DNA from: an uncultured Acidobacteriota bacterium
GTDB taxonomy: Bacteria > Acidobacteriota > Terriglobia > Terriglobales > Acidobacteriaceae
Length of the DNA stretch: 64,000 nucleotides
Reading direction: 5' to 3'
Assembly: GCA_903873705.1 (NCBI GenBank)
Contig: CAIQPK010000090.1
Coordinates: 124,001 to 188,000, forward strand
Shown: piece after piece, positions 57,726-64,000 of the stretch
Layout: each line of letters starts with the position of its first letter
Position numbering within the stretch: the stretch's first letter is position 1
Program-made: the position numbers and the translations under genes
The notes under the pieces: model-generated
The model's input: the letters and a program-made list of their open reading frames with translations, nothing else
Databases searched by the model: none
What the model was told of the DNA's origin: nothing

Positions 57726-57824
57726 TTAAAACTGTTCGCCGGCGGAGGTTTGGTCGCGAAATCCGGCGCCGACGTAGGCCGCCGCAACCAGGAGAGTGGG
57801 GATAAAGAAAATGATCAGGTCCAT
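57726..57824 (-). CDS. 32-residue membrane peptide
   Basis: Short reading frame with a single membrane segment (MDLIIFFIPTLLVAAAYVGA) and a polar tail (GFRDQTSAGEQF). AAGGAG lies 7 nt before the ATG at 57824, near ideal. It sits downstream of arsR and upstream of the ABC-F gene, all on the reverse strand. Not recognised. Single-helix small proteins often modulate a larger membrane partner, but none is evident here. Confidence 0.6.
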   Translation of the reverse strand: MDLIIFFIPTLLVAAAYVGAGFRDQTSAGEQF

Positions 57825-57971
57825 CGTGATACTCCTTGGCCAGTAGATTCCGGCCGATGTGCTGTTGACGCAGTTAACTTGCTTACGTGCGCCCGTTTGT
57901 CTGGGATTCTTTTTGTGACGATTTTTTGCTTCGGCAAGATCGCTGCCCGTGAAGCAAAACGTTTCGACAAC

Positions 57972-58019
57972 TATCGAATAGATGAAACGCAGCAGGGTGG
58001 GATGCAGGATAATTCGATA
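57972..58019. promoter_or_regulatory. inverted repeat downstream of arsR, operator candidate
   Basis: tatcgaat (57972-57979) and attcgata (58012-58019) are perfect reverse complements 32 bp apart, in AT-rich sequence between arsR and the small membrane peptide gene. They could be sites of the neighbouring ArsR-type repressor or the promoter region of the small gene. Confidence 0.4.
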
Positions 58020-58066
58020 ACCATTGAACTAATTATCTTTCCTGGCTTTGGAGTACAGGCACGACG

Positions 58067-58357
58067 TCAGAGCTGGCCGAGCCGGTCAAGGTAGGCCTGC
58101 CACACATCGCGCCGGAAGCTGAGATTGGCGGTCCGGCCTTCGCGCGCGATGTCGATCAGGCCGGCTTCCTGCAACTCCTTCAGGTGATGGGAGATGGTCG
58201 CCGGGCTGATGCAATTGTGCTCGTTGAGCTTGCTGCACGGCGTGACGGCTCCGCTGCTGATCTGCTGCAGAATCGCAAAGCGCCGCGGGTCGGCCACGGC
58301 GCGCGCGATGGCGTCGATCTCATCCTGGGAGAGCCGTGATTTGCGTACAGCGCTCAT
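58067..58357 (-). CDS. ArsR-family winged-helix repressor
   Basis: A 96-residue regulator with the ArsR core: AVADPRRFAILQQIS, the wing helix-turn-helix SPATISHHLKELQEAGLIDI and AREGRTANLSFRRDVWQAYL. Two cysteines (TPCSKLNEHNCISP) lie before the recognition helix but not in the ELCVCDL pattern of metal sensors, so the inducer is unknown. It is divergent from the membrane-protein pair at 58452-59574 with 94 bp between. Confidence 0.88.
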   Translation of the reverse strand: MSAVRKSRLSQDEIDAIARAVADPRRFAILQQISSGAVTPCSKLNEHNCISPATISHHLKELQEAGLIDIAREGRTANLSFRRDVWQAYLDRLGQL

Positions 58358-58451
58358 ATTTCTACCTCTATGGTAGATGACGCTTCAGCCAGGAATGATT
58401 CAGTCCGCCACTCCTTCGATGAAGCAGGTCTGATAAGCTGACGAAACCCTC

Positions 58452-58961
58452 ATGACACCTGACTTTGAGCAAGCTGAGTACCTCCACGCTCCTCCTGTCG
58501 TTTCTGCGGAGTTCGATAATGGCGTCTTCCTTCGTTCGATTGCCTTCGGGCTTGTCGGTGCGCTGGTTGGAGCCCTGGTATACGGCGCGTTCGTGGGCAT
58601 CACCCACATTCAGATTGGCTACCTTTCCATTGGCGTGGCGTACCTGGTGGCCAAGGCCATGATGATGGGTTCGAATAATCGTGGCGGCCTTCCCTACCAG
58701 GTAACGGCGATCGTGCTGACCTGCACGGCCGTGGCGTTTGGCAATGCTTTGATGGTCTGGTGGGATGTGAAACCGATCCCCTTCACCGCCCATAACCTGC
58801 TGGCACTTGCCAAATACGGCTTCGCAGAACCGTTCCTCGAGTTCCAGACGTCTCCGGGCAGCGCGCTGCTTGGCCTCTTCATTCTTTTCGTTGGATTACG
58901 AGCGGCGTGGCGCATGGCTTCCGGCATTCCCGGCGCCGTGCGCCATCCCTTCAGCCGATAG
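58452..58961 (+). CDS. membrane protein, paralogue of the next gene
   Basis: A 169-residue protein with about four membrane segments: SIAFGLVGALVGALVYGAFV, then ITHIQIGYLSIGVAYLVAKA, YQVTAIVLTCTAVAFGN and LLGLFILFVGLRAAWRMA. It shares the core G-V-[AG]-Y-[LV]-x-[AG]-K-A and the G-G-[LR]-x-Y-Q-V segment with the gene that follows. Function unknown. It is divergent from arsR, so it could be under that regulator's control. Confidence 0.75.
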   Translation: MTPDFEQAEYLHAPPVVSAEFDNGVFLRSIAFGLVGALVGALVYGAFVGITHIQIGYLSIGVAYLVAKAMMMGSNNRGGLPYQVTAIVLTCTAVAFGNALMVWWDVKPIPFTAHNLLALAKYGFAEPFLEFQTSPGSALLGLFILFVGLRAAWRMASGIPGAVRHPFSR

Positions 58962-58965
58962 CCGC

Positions 58966-59574
58966 ATGGCAAAGACGATGAACGATCTTGACTTCACGCG
59001 TGCCGAGTTCGTTGAGAGCCCCGGGCAGCACTGCGCTTGGTGTACTCGCGGCCTTGCCGAAAACTACTTTCAGCTGCAATCGGTGAAGATTTGCGCGGTG
59101 TGCGCGGAGCGGGCGCGGCAGGTGATTCCTACACCGAGCGCCGAAACCTTCCGCAACGCCCTGCTGTTCGGAACGCTGGCCGCGGCCGTTGCGGGTGTGG
59201 CTTACTTCATGCTGTGCCGGCTGGCGGAGGGCGGGCTGATGATGTTCACGTCGATTGGCGTCGGCTACGTGATCGGCAAGGCGGTACGCTCGGCTTCCAA
59301 AGGCGTCGGCGGGCGGCGCTACCAGGTGCTGGCGGCGGTGCTGACGTATCTGGCCGTGGCGACTGGCTCCTCGGCTGCGCTGTTGACCGCCGCTGACGTG
59401 CCGGCATGGGCTTACCCGCTGCTGGCCTTCTCGCCCATCATTTACTTCTTCACCGGGCACACTGAACTCGCCGCCCTTCAGCTGCTGTTCGCGCTGGCCG
59501 GGATTCGGTGGGCGTGGATGCTGCTCGCCGGCAAGCCGCTGCAGGTGACCGGACCTCATCCCATCACCGAGTAG
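58966..59574 (+). CDS. zinc-ribbon membrane protein, paralogue of the preceding gene
   Basis: A 202-residue protein with an N-terminal C-x2-C...C-x2-C zinc-binding pattern (HCAWCTRGLAENYFQLQSVK then ICAVCAE), followed by about four membrane segments: NALLFGTLAAAVAGVAYFML, MFTSIGVGYVIGKAV, YQVLAAVLTYLAVATG and LQLLFALAGIRWAWMLLAG. The preceding gene has the same membrane core but no zinc pattern. The ATG at 58966 is 4 bp after the previous stop; ATG at 58978 is an alternative. Function unknown. Confidence 0.75.
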   Translation: MAKTMNDLDFTRAEFVESPGQHCAWCTRGLAENYFQLQSVKICAVCAERARQVIPTPSAETFRNALLFGTLAAAVAGVAYFMLCRLAEGGLMMFTSIGVGYVIGKAVRSASKGVGGRRYQVLAAVLTYLAVATGSSAALLTAADVPAWAYPLLAFSPIIYFFTGHTELAALQLLFALAGIRWAWMLLAGKPLQVTGPHPITE

Positions 59575-59594
59575 CGCTGCATCTTCCGCAAAAA

Positions 59595-59630
59595 GAAGGG
59601 CCAGCCATTGTGGCTGGCCCTTCGTGCAAA
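59595..59630. terminator. bidirectional terminator
   Basis: 13-bp stem gaagggccagcca / tggctggcccttc with a ttg loop (59595-59623) between convergent stop codons. On the reverse strand it is followed by tttttgc, a good U-tract for the DUF6600 gene. Confidence 0.85.
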
Positions 59631-59642
59631 CGTTCGTGCGAT

Positions 59643-62141
59643 TTACTTCTTGTCCTCCGGTGGCGGTTCCGGGTGAGGACGCGGCTGTACCTGCACGGGT
59701 TGCGGACGCTGCGCCGGCACCGGTGCCGGACGCGGCGCTTCGGTCACCGCGGGACGCTGCGGCTGCGGAGCGGGTTGGGCCTGGGGCGGCGGTGCAGCAC
59801 GCTCCGGAGCGGGCCGTGGCGGGACAGGAGGCGCCGGCGGAGCAGCAGGTTGCGCCGGAGCAGGAGCAGGCTGTCCCTGGCCGCGGCCAAAACCGTTGCC
59901 ATTACCGTTGTTGCCGCCACCATTGCCGCCGTTGTTGAAGCGGCCACCGTTGCCGCGGTCCGGTGCTGCGGGGGCCGTAGGGGCAGCCGGCGCAGGAGGC
60001 GGCGTCACCACGGCAGGAGGAGCAGGGCGCGGCACTGCGGGCGGAACTGGAGCAGGAGCAGGCTGATTAGGCTGTCCCTGGTCGCGACCGTTGCCGTTGT
60101 TGCCATTGAAGCGACCACCGTTACCATTGCCCCGCTCGGGTGCGATCGGCGCAGCCGGTGCTGCGGGAGCGGGCTGAGGTGCTGCAGGAACGGGAGCAGG
60201 CTGGTTGGGCTGGCCCTGGCCGCGGCCGTTGCCATTCCCGTTGCCACCATTGCCGTTGAAGCGGCCACCGTTACCACGGTCGGGCGGAGCCACAGGAGCA
60301 GCGGGCGCAGCGGGAGCAACGGGCGCGGGTTGGACAACGGGAGCCGGCTGATTAGGCTGGCGGTCGCCACGGCCGAAGCCGTTGCCGTTGTTGTTGAACC
60401 GGTCGCGGTTGTCGTTGCCACGATCGGGAGCAGCAGGCTGGGCCGGTGCCACCGGAGCCGCCGGCTGAACCGGCTGATTCGGCTGGCCCTGGCCGCGACC
60501 GAAGCCATTGCCGTTGTTATTGAAGCGGCCGCCATTGTCGTTGCTGTCGCGTGCCGGCTGGCCGGGAGCATTGTTGGGACGACCGCCATTGAAGCCGCCA
60601 CGGTCGCCGTCGTTGCGCGGACCGCGAGGGCTGTTGCGGGTGTCGAGCGTGGGCCGCTGCACGTTGGGCGGCATCACGCGTGCCGGTGGACGTCCGCCAC
60701 CCTGCTGCTGCGGCGCAGGAGCAGGAGGACGCTGCAGGATCGGCGCATTCTGGAACTGACGCTGATCGCCCTTCACCATCGACTCGCGTACCGGCCGGCC
60801 GCTGCCGAAGCTGCGCTGCGGAATCGCCACAGTCGCAATGTTGCGATTGGCGTAATTGCGTTGCGCGTCCGCGAAACGATCCCTGCGGTCGTTGTAGATG
60901 TTGCGAACCTCAACCGGGTTGCGGTTGTAGATGTTGGTGACGTTGACGCGGTTCACGTACACGGTGCTGGAGCGATACCACGGACGATAGACCTCGCGCG
61001 GACCGAGAGGGAACCACGCCGTCACACCGCCGCCGCCCAGCGTCAGGCTGAAGCCGCCGACCGAGAACGTAGGTCCGCCTACAAACACCACCAGCGCAGG
61101 CGAGTAGACCGGACGTATCTGCGGCGGTCCCGGGATCCATCCCCAGCGGTTGCCGAAGCGGTTCCAGCGGCCGTAGTGGTACGGCGCGAAACCCCACGGC
61201 TCAGCGCCGACCCACGTCCAGCCCCACGGCTCGATCGAAACCCAGTGACCATCGCTGTAGGGCGCCCAGTCGCCGGCTACGTTACGCGGATACCAGACCG
61301 GGCCGTAGTCGGGCGAGCTGTCCCAGCTGCCATAGGCCGACAGATCGGCATAGCCGATGGTGTCGGAGTCAATGTAGTTGCTCTGGCTCTGCGAGGCCTG
61401 CTGGAAGAGCGCATCGCGGCGGCCGGAGAAGCTGTCCAGTGCATCAGGCCGCGGCATGCGGTCAAACTGCGAGCGCGCCGGGCTGTCGCCGAAGATGCGC
61501 AGCACCTGGCCGTTGTTCAGCACCTGCTGCACACCCTGGGCATTCACCTGCGACTGGCCAAACATCTGGCGCACGGTCGTCATGTTGCTGTTGGGGTCGT
61601 AATCCACGCGTGTGCTGCCCGGCTGGACGACGGTGATCGACGCGTTCGGCGTATCCACCTCGGTGGGTGTATCGAGCGCGTAAGTGCGCAGCACCAGGCT
61701 GCCCTGCCCCAGGCCGAATTGGGCGTACTGGTCATCGAGCTCGCTAACGGTGAAGTCGGTCTGCTGGCCAAGGCGCACGGCCAGCTGGCCGGATTCGACC
61801 TCGGTAAGCGCTCCCGTGTCGGTGTAGAGGCGGTCGCCGCTGGTGAGCGGATAGTTCATCTCGGCGGCACTGAAATCGCTGGCATTGGCGGGCTGAAAGG
61901 AGACGTTGCCCTGCATGGTGCTCAGGCGGCCGACGCGCGACGGCGGGTCACCCTGCTGCGGATCGCCATAGCCCTGCTGGGGCGCGCCGTAACCGGGCTG
62001 CGCTCCGTACTGCGGCGGATAAGCCCCCTGGGCGGAAATGGCCGGCACAACAGCCAGCAGCGCTGCGCCTGCGACCAACGTCAGCAACCGCGCGGAAGAT
62101 AAATCTCGGAAAGAAAATTTCATTGTCAATGTCGTTCTCAT
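59643..62141 (-). CDS. exported FecR/DUF6600-like protein with Pro/Gly/Asn-rich repeats
   Basis: An 832-residue protein. Signal peptide (LLTLVAGAALLAVVPAISAQ), a FecR-like beta region (VGRLSTMQGNVSFQPANASD, VDTPNASITVVQPGSTRVDY), then a Trp/Tyr-rich block (WAPYSDGHWVSIEPWGWTWV, YHYGRWNRFGNRWGWIPGPP) typical of DUF6600 proteins. The last about 330 residues contain about five tandem copies of a unit such as GNGFGRGQGQPNQPAP alternating with Ala/Pro-rich linkers. It is presumably cell-surface or periplasmic and may have structural or binding roles. GAGGAG upstream of the ATG at 62141 supports that start. Confidence 0.85.
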   Translation of the reverse strand: MRTTLTMKFSFRDLSSARLLTLVAGAALLAVVPAISAQGAYPPQYGAQPGYGAPQQGYGDPQQGDPPSRVGRLSTMQGNVSFQPANASDFSAAEMNYPLTSGDRLYTDTGALTEVESGQLAVRLGQQTDFTVSELDDQYAQFGLGQGSLVLRTYALDTPTEVDTPNASITVVQPGSTRVDYDPNSNMTTVRQMFGQSQVNAQGVQQVLNNGQVLRIFGDSPARSQFDRMPRPDALDSFSGRRDALFQQASQSQSNYIDSDTIGYADLSAYGSWDSSPDYGPVWYPRNVAGDWAPYSDGHWVSIEPWGWTWVGAEPWGFAPYHYGRWNRFGNRWGWIPGPPQIRPVYSPALVVFVGGPTFSVGGFSLTLGGGGVTAWFPLGPREVYRPWYRSSTVYVNRVNVTNIYNRNPVEVRNIYNDRRDRFADAQRNYANRNIATVAIPQRSFGSGRPVRESMVKGDQRQFQNAPILQRPPAPAPQQQGGGRPPARVMPPNVQRPTLDTRNSPRGPRNDGDRGGFNGGRPNNAPGQPARDSNDNGGRFNNNGNGFGRGQGQPNQPVQPAAPVAPAQPAAPDRGNDNRDRFNNNGNGFGRGDRQPNQPAPVVQPAPVAPAAPAAPVAPPDRGNGGRFNGNGGNGNGNGRGQGQPNQPAPVPAAPQPAPAAPAAPIAPERGNGNGGRFNGNNGNGRDQGQPNQPAPAPVPPAVPRPAPPAVVTPPPAPAAPTAPAAPDRGNGGRFNNGGNGGGNNGNGNGFGRGQGQPAPAPAQPAAPPAPPVPPRPAPERAAPPPQAQPAPQPQRPAVTEAPRPAPVPAQRPQPVQVQPRPHPEPPPEDKK

Positions 62142-62372
62142 GGATACAGCTCCTCGTACTGCGTGCAACTCATTTGGATGCAGTTCCCTGCTACCGGCGC
62201 GCACTCTTTATTTCAGTGCCCCAAAGTGTAACCCCCCTTTCTGGAGAAAGATGCGAGGATTCGTCGCAACATGATGGAACTAACCGCCTCGCGCCAGCGT
62301 ATGCTGTCTTCGCCGGGACAATTTGCGCCAACGCAAGCACCGGCGGTTGCCTTTTGCTGAAGGAGAACTTCA

Positions 62373-62993
62373 ATGCTGCGTCCCATATCTGCCCTGGCTC
62401 TCTCCTCGCTCCTGTTTACGACGGTGCTCGTCGGCTGCCGCGTCACCTCGCACAAAGACGGCAACAACGATAACGTTGACATCGGAACCCCGTTCGGCTC
62501 CATGCAGGTGAAGACTAACGACAACGTCGACACCGCCGGCCTGGGCATTACGCCCTACCCCGGCGCGCAGATGGTGAAGAAGGACAAGGACAACGGCGCC
62601 GCCGACGTCAACATGAGCTTCGGCAGCTTCCACCTCGGAGTAAAAGCCGTCGCCTACATGACCCCCGACAACGAAGACAAAGTTCTCGCTTTCTATAAAA
62701 AAGACCTTGGCCGCTACGGCGACGTGCTGCACTGCGAAGGCAAGCACACCATCGGCGAGCCCACCCGCACCGCCGAGGGCCTGACCTGCGATTTCGATGG
62801 CAAGAGCAACGGCCACGTCGTCTGGAGCACCGACGACGACAAGGACTCCGACAAGAACGAGCTCCGCGCCGGCAGCAAGCAGCATCAGCACATCGTCGCG
62901 GTAGAGACCAAAAGCAACGGCACCAAGATCGGCCTGGTTGCCCTGGACCTGCCCACAAACCTTTCCAGCGGCGACAAGAAGGACAGCGAATAA
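62373..62993 (+). CDS. lipoprotein of unknown function
   Basis: A 206-residue protein with a lipoprotein signal (SALALSSLLFTTVLVGC, cysteine at about 22) and a soluble domain (DTAGLGITPYPGAQMVKKD, AYMTPDNEDKVLAFYKKDLG, GEPTRTAEGLTCDFDGKSN). Not recognised beyond being exported; the GITPYPGA...V-A-F-Y-K-K-D pattern recurs in bacterial lipoproteins. GAAGGAG lies upstream of the ATG at 62373. Confidence 0.75.
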   Translation: MLRPISALALSSLLFTTVLVGCRVTSHKDGNNDNVDIGTPFGSMQVKTNDNVDTAGLGITPYPGAQMVKKDKDNGAADVNMSFGSFHLGVKAVAYMTPDNEDKVLAFYKKDLGRYGDVLHCEGKHTIGEPTRTAEGLTCDFDGKSNGHVVWSTDDDKDSDKNELRAGSKQHQHIVAVETKSNGTKIGLVALDLPTNLSSGDKKDSE

Positions 62994-63065
62994 GCGACTT
63001 ACGCCGGGCATCCGGGCGGGTCCCGGTTGCCCGCGCCCCTGCACTCAGGTAGCTTCAAAGGTGTA

Positions 63066-63767
63066 ATGTTTCGTTTCTGCCACCGCTGTCAGTCAGAGCT
63101 TCCTCCGCACGAAGAAGGAACGCTGTTTTTCTGCTCGCACTGCGGTGCGGCGCAACTGCTGCTTTCTGAAGAGCTGCAGACCCAGGTAGAAACCCTCACC
63201 GCAGCCGAAGACGCCTCCGCACACGCCGCACCGCAGCTTGACCTGCGCGCGACCATCTGGATCGGCGCCATCCGGTGTGCGGCGCTGGCCGGTGCGGTCG
63301 CCGCAGGCCTTTCCCTTATCTCGACAGCGGTGCCGGTCGTGGTCCTGTTCGCCATGCTGTGGGCGGTGATCAGCCCGGTGGTGGTGATCGGACTCTTCCA
63401 GTCGCGCTTTCCGCTGTTGCCCATCACAGCGAGCTTCGGTGCGCGGCTGGGCCTCGTCACCGGGCTCATGGTCGCCACCGCCATGGCCACAGTGAATACG
63501 GCCACGCTGCTGGTGCTGCGCTATCGCCTGCATGCGATGAGCGATACCGACCAGGCGATGACAGCCAACATTGCCCAGATGCGCGCCCAGATTGCCGCGC
63601 AACCGGACGCTCGCCTGGTCAGCCTGTTCAACAGCATTTCGTCTACGCCGGAGTTCCGCGCCGGTCTGCTGCTGGTCAGCCTGGCCATGCTCACGGCGAT
63701 CCTGCTGGCCCTCACGACGGCCGGGGGCGCGTTCGCCGGCTTTATCCGCTCGCGCGCCCGGGCCTGA
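63066..63767 (+). CDS. zinc-ribbon membrane protein
   Basis: A 233-residue protein with an N-terminal zinc ribbon (MFRFCHRCQSELPPHEEGTL then FFCSHCGAAQLLL, C-x2-C...C-x2-C) and four predicted membrane segments (GAIRCAALAGAVAAGLSLIS, VVVLFAMLWAVISPVVVIGL, GLVTGLMVATAMATVNTATL, LLLVSLAMLTAILLALTTAG). Function unknown. The architecture resembles the protein at 58966, though sequence similarity is weak. The ATG at 63066 is the start of the zinc ribbon. Confidence 0.7.
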   Translation: MFRFCHRCQSELPPHEEGTLFFCSHCGAAQLLLSEELQTQVETLTAAEDASAHAAPQLDLRATIWIGAIRCAALAGAVAAGLSLISTAVPVVVLFAMLWAVISPVVVIGLFQSRFPLLPITASFGARLGLVTGLMVATAMATVNTATLLVLRYRLHAMSDTDQAMTANIAQMRAQIAAQPDARLVSLFNSISSTPEFRAGLLLVSLAMLTAILLALTTAGGAFAGFIRSRARA

Positions 63768-63825
63768 TTTTCCACGCCCGCGAGCACTGCTTCCGCATGC
63801 CTGGCGCTGCTATCATCCAAGCATC

Positions 63826-64000
63826 ATGAGTGAGAACAGCAGCGACACCACCACGCCTTCCGCCTCGTCCTCCGCCAAGCGCATGCCGAACATCCGCGAA
63901 AAGGGCCGCCTCATGTCGGCGTCCGAGATCGAGCGCACGCTCGTCCGCCTGGCGCACGAGATCGTGGAGCGCAATAACGGCGCGAAAAACGTCGGCCTGG
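63826..64000 (+). CDS. pyrR: PyrR bifunctional regulator/uracil phosphoribosyltransferase, cut by the window end
   Basis: The first 58 codons are visible: a Ser/Thr-rich lead of about 29 residues, then GRLMSASEIERTLVRLAHEI and VERNNGAKNVGL, the start of the PyrR family. PyrR attenuates the pyr operon in many bacteria and has weak uracil phosphoribosyltransferase activity. The gene continues beyond base 64000, so catalytic loops are not seen. Confidence 0.8.
   Translation, partial: MSENSSDTTTPSASSSAKRMPNIREKGRLMSASEIERTLVRLAHEIVERNNGAKNVGL

Noticed and set aside
57699-58094. Forward-strand open frame of 131 codons between ABC-F and arsR
   Set aside because: No ribosome binding site or motif, and it overlaps the better-supported reverse-strand 32-residue gene.
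59508-62102. Very long open frame on the forward strand (about 864 codons)
   Set aside because: It is antisense to the DUF6600 gene, is extremely Arg-rich and low complexity, and mirrors the Pro/Gly/Asn-rich repeats of the reverse strand. The reverse strand has a signal peptide, recognisable domains and a good ribosome binding site.

Overview
The window is GC-rich chromosomal DNA from an Acidobacteriota bacterium, most likely class Terriglobia (Acidobacteriaceae-like). The main clues are a very large Oar-type TonB-dependent receptor with an N-terminal carboxypeptidase-regulatory-like domain, a VWFA-related protein of the acidobacterial type, a DUF6600/FecR-like Pro/Gly/Asn-rich secreted protein, an NHL-type beta-propeller lipoprotein, and a pheS-pheT-zapB-like-zapA gene order. 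Genus cannot be fixed from sequence reading alone. No rRNA, tRNA or CRISPR array was seen.

Layout. 0-2.7 kb: an anion:cation-symporter-type MFS permease and a tartrate/D-malate dehydrogenase, followed by a short IS30 transposase remnant. 2.7-7.9 kb: a secreted hypothetical protein, a split chromate-transporter pair, and a reverse-strand run of an Lgt-like membrane protein, an RluD-like pseudouridine synthase and a VWA protein. 8-15.3 kb: a VapBC-type toxin-antitoxin pair, a GNAT acetyltransferase, zapA, a coiled-coil gene, pheT, pheS and a HAD-UbiA fusion. 15.5-25.8 kb: an RND efflux operon (adaptor and two MdtB/MdtC-like pumps) and a repeat-bearing exported protein. 25.8-45.6 kb is mostly housekeeping: fabD, rpsA, a HIT protein, purA, mutM, a ROK kinase, sthA, a thiE-like gene, yceD-rpmF-plsX, folD, coaE and a DegP/HtrA-type protease, with small and membrane proteins between them.

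45.6-53.4 kb: the Oar-like receptor, then the most notable object in the window. This is a structurally complete 4,120-bp transposon (49321-53440) with perfect 29-bp terminal inverted repeats and a perfect 8-bp target duplication (taaccttc). Besides an IS1-like DDE transposase it carries seven passenger genes: a KGG-like basic protein, an XRE regulator with a nearby 20-bp palindromic operator candidate, a membrane protein, two small proteins of which one is DUF3761-like, a reverse-strand hypothetical protein, and a proteasome-beta/HslV-like Ntn-hydrolase. The cargo looks like an uncharacterised mobile module.

53.5-64 kb: a DUF2237 protein, a propeller lipoprotein interrupted by a single amber codon (probably TGG to TAG), an ABC-F ATPase, a 32-residue membrane peptide gene with an excellent ribosome binding site, an ArsR regulator, two related membrane proteins, the DUF6600 protein, a lipoprotein, a zinc-ribbon membrane protein, and the start of pyrR, cut by the window end.

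All family names come from motif recognition by eye. No database search was run.
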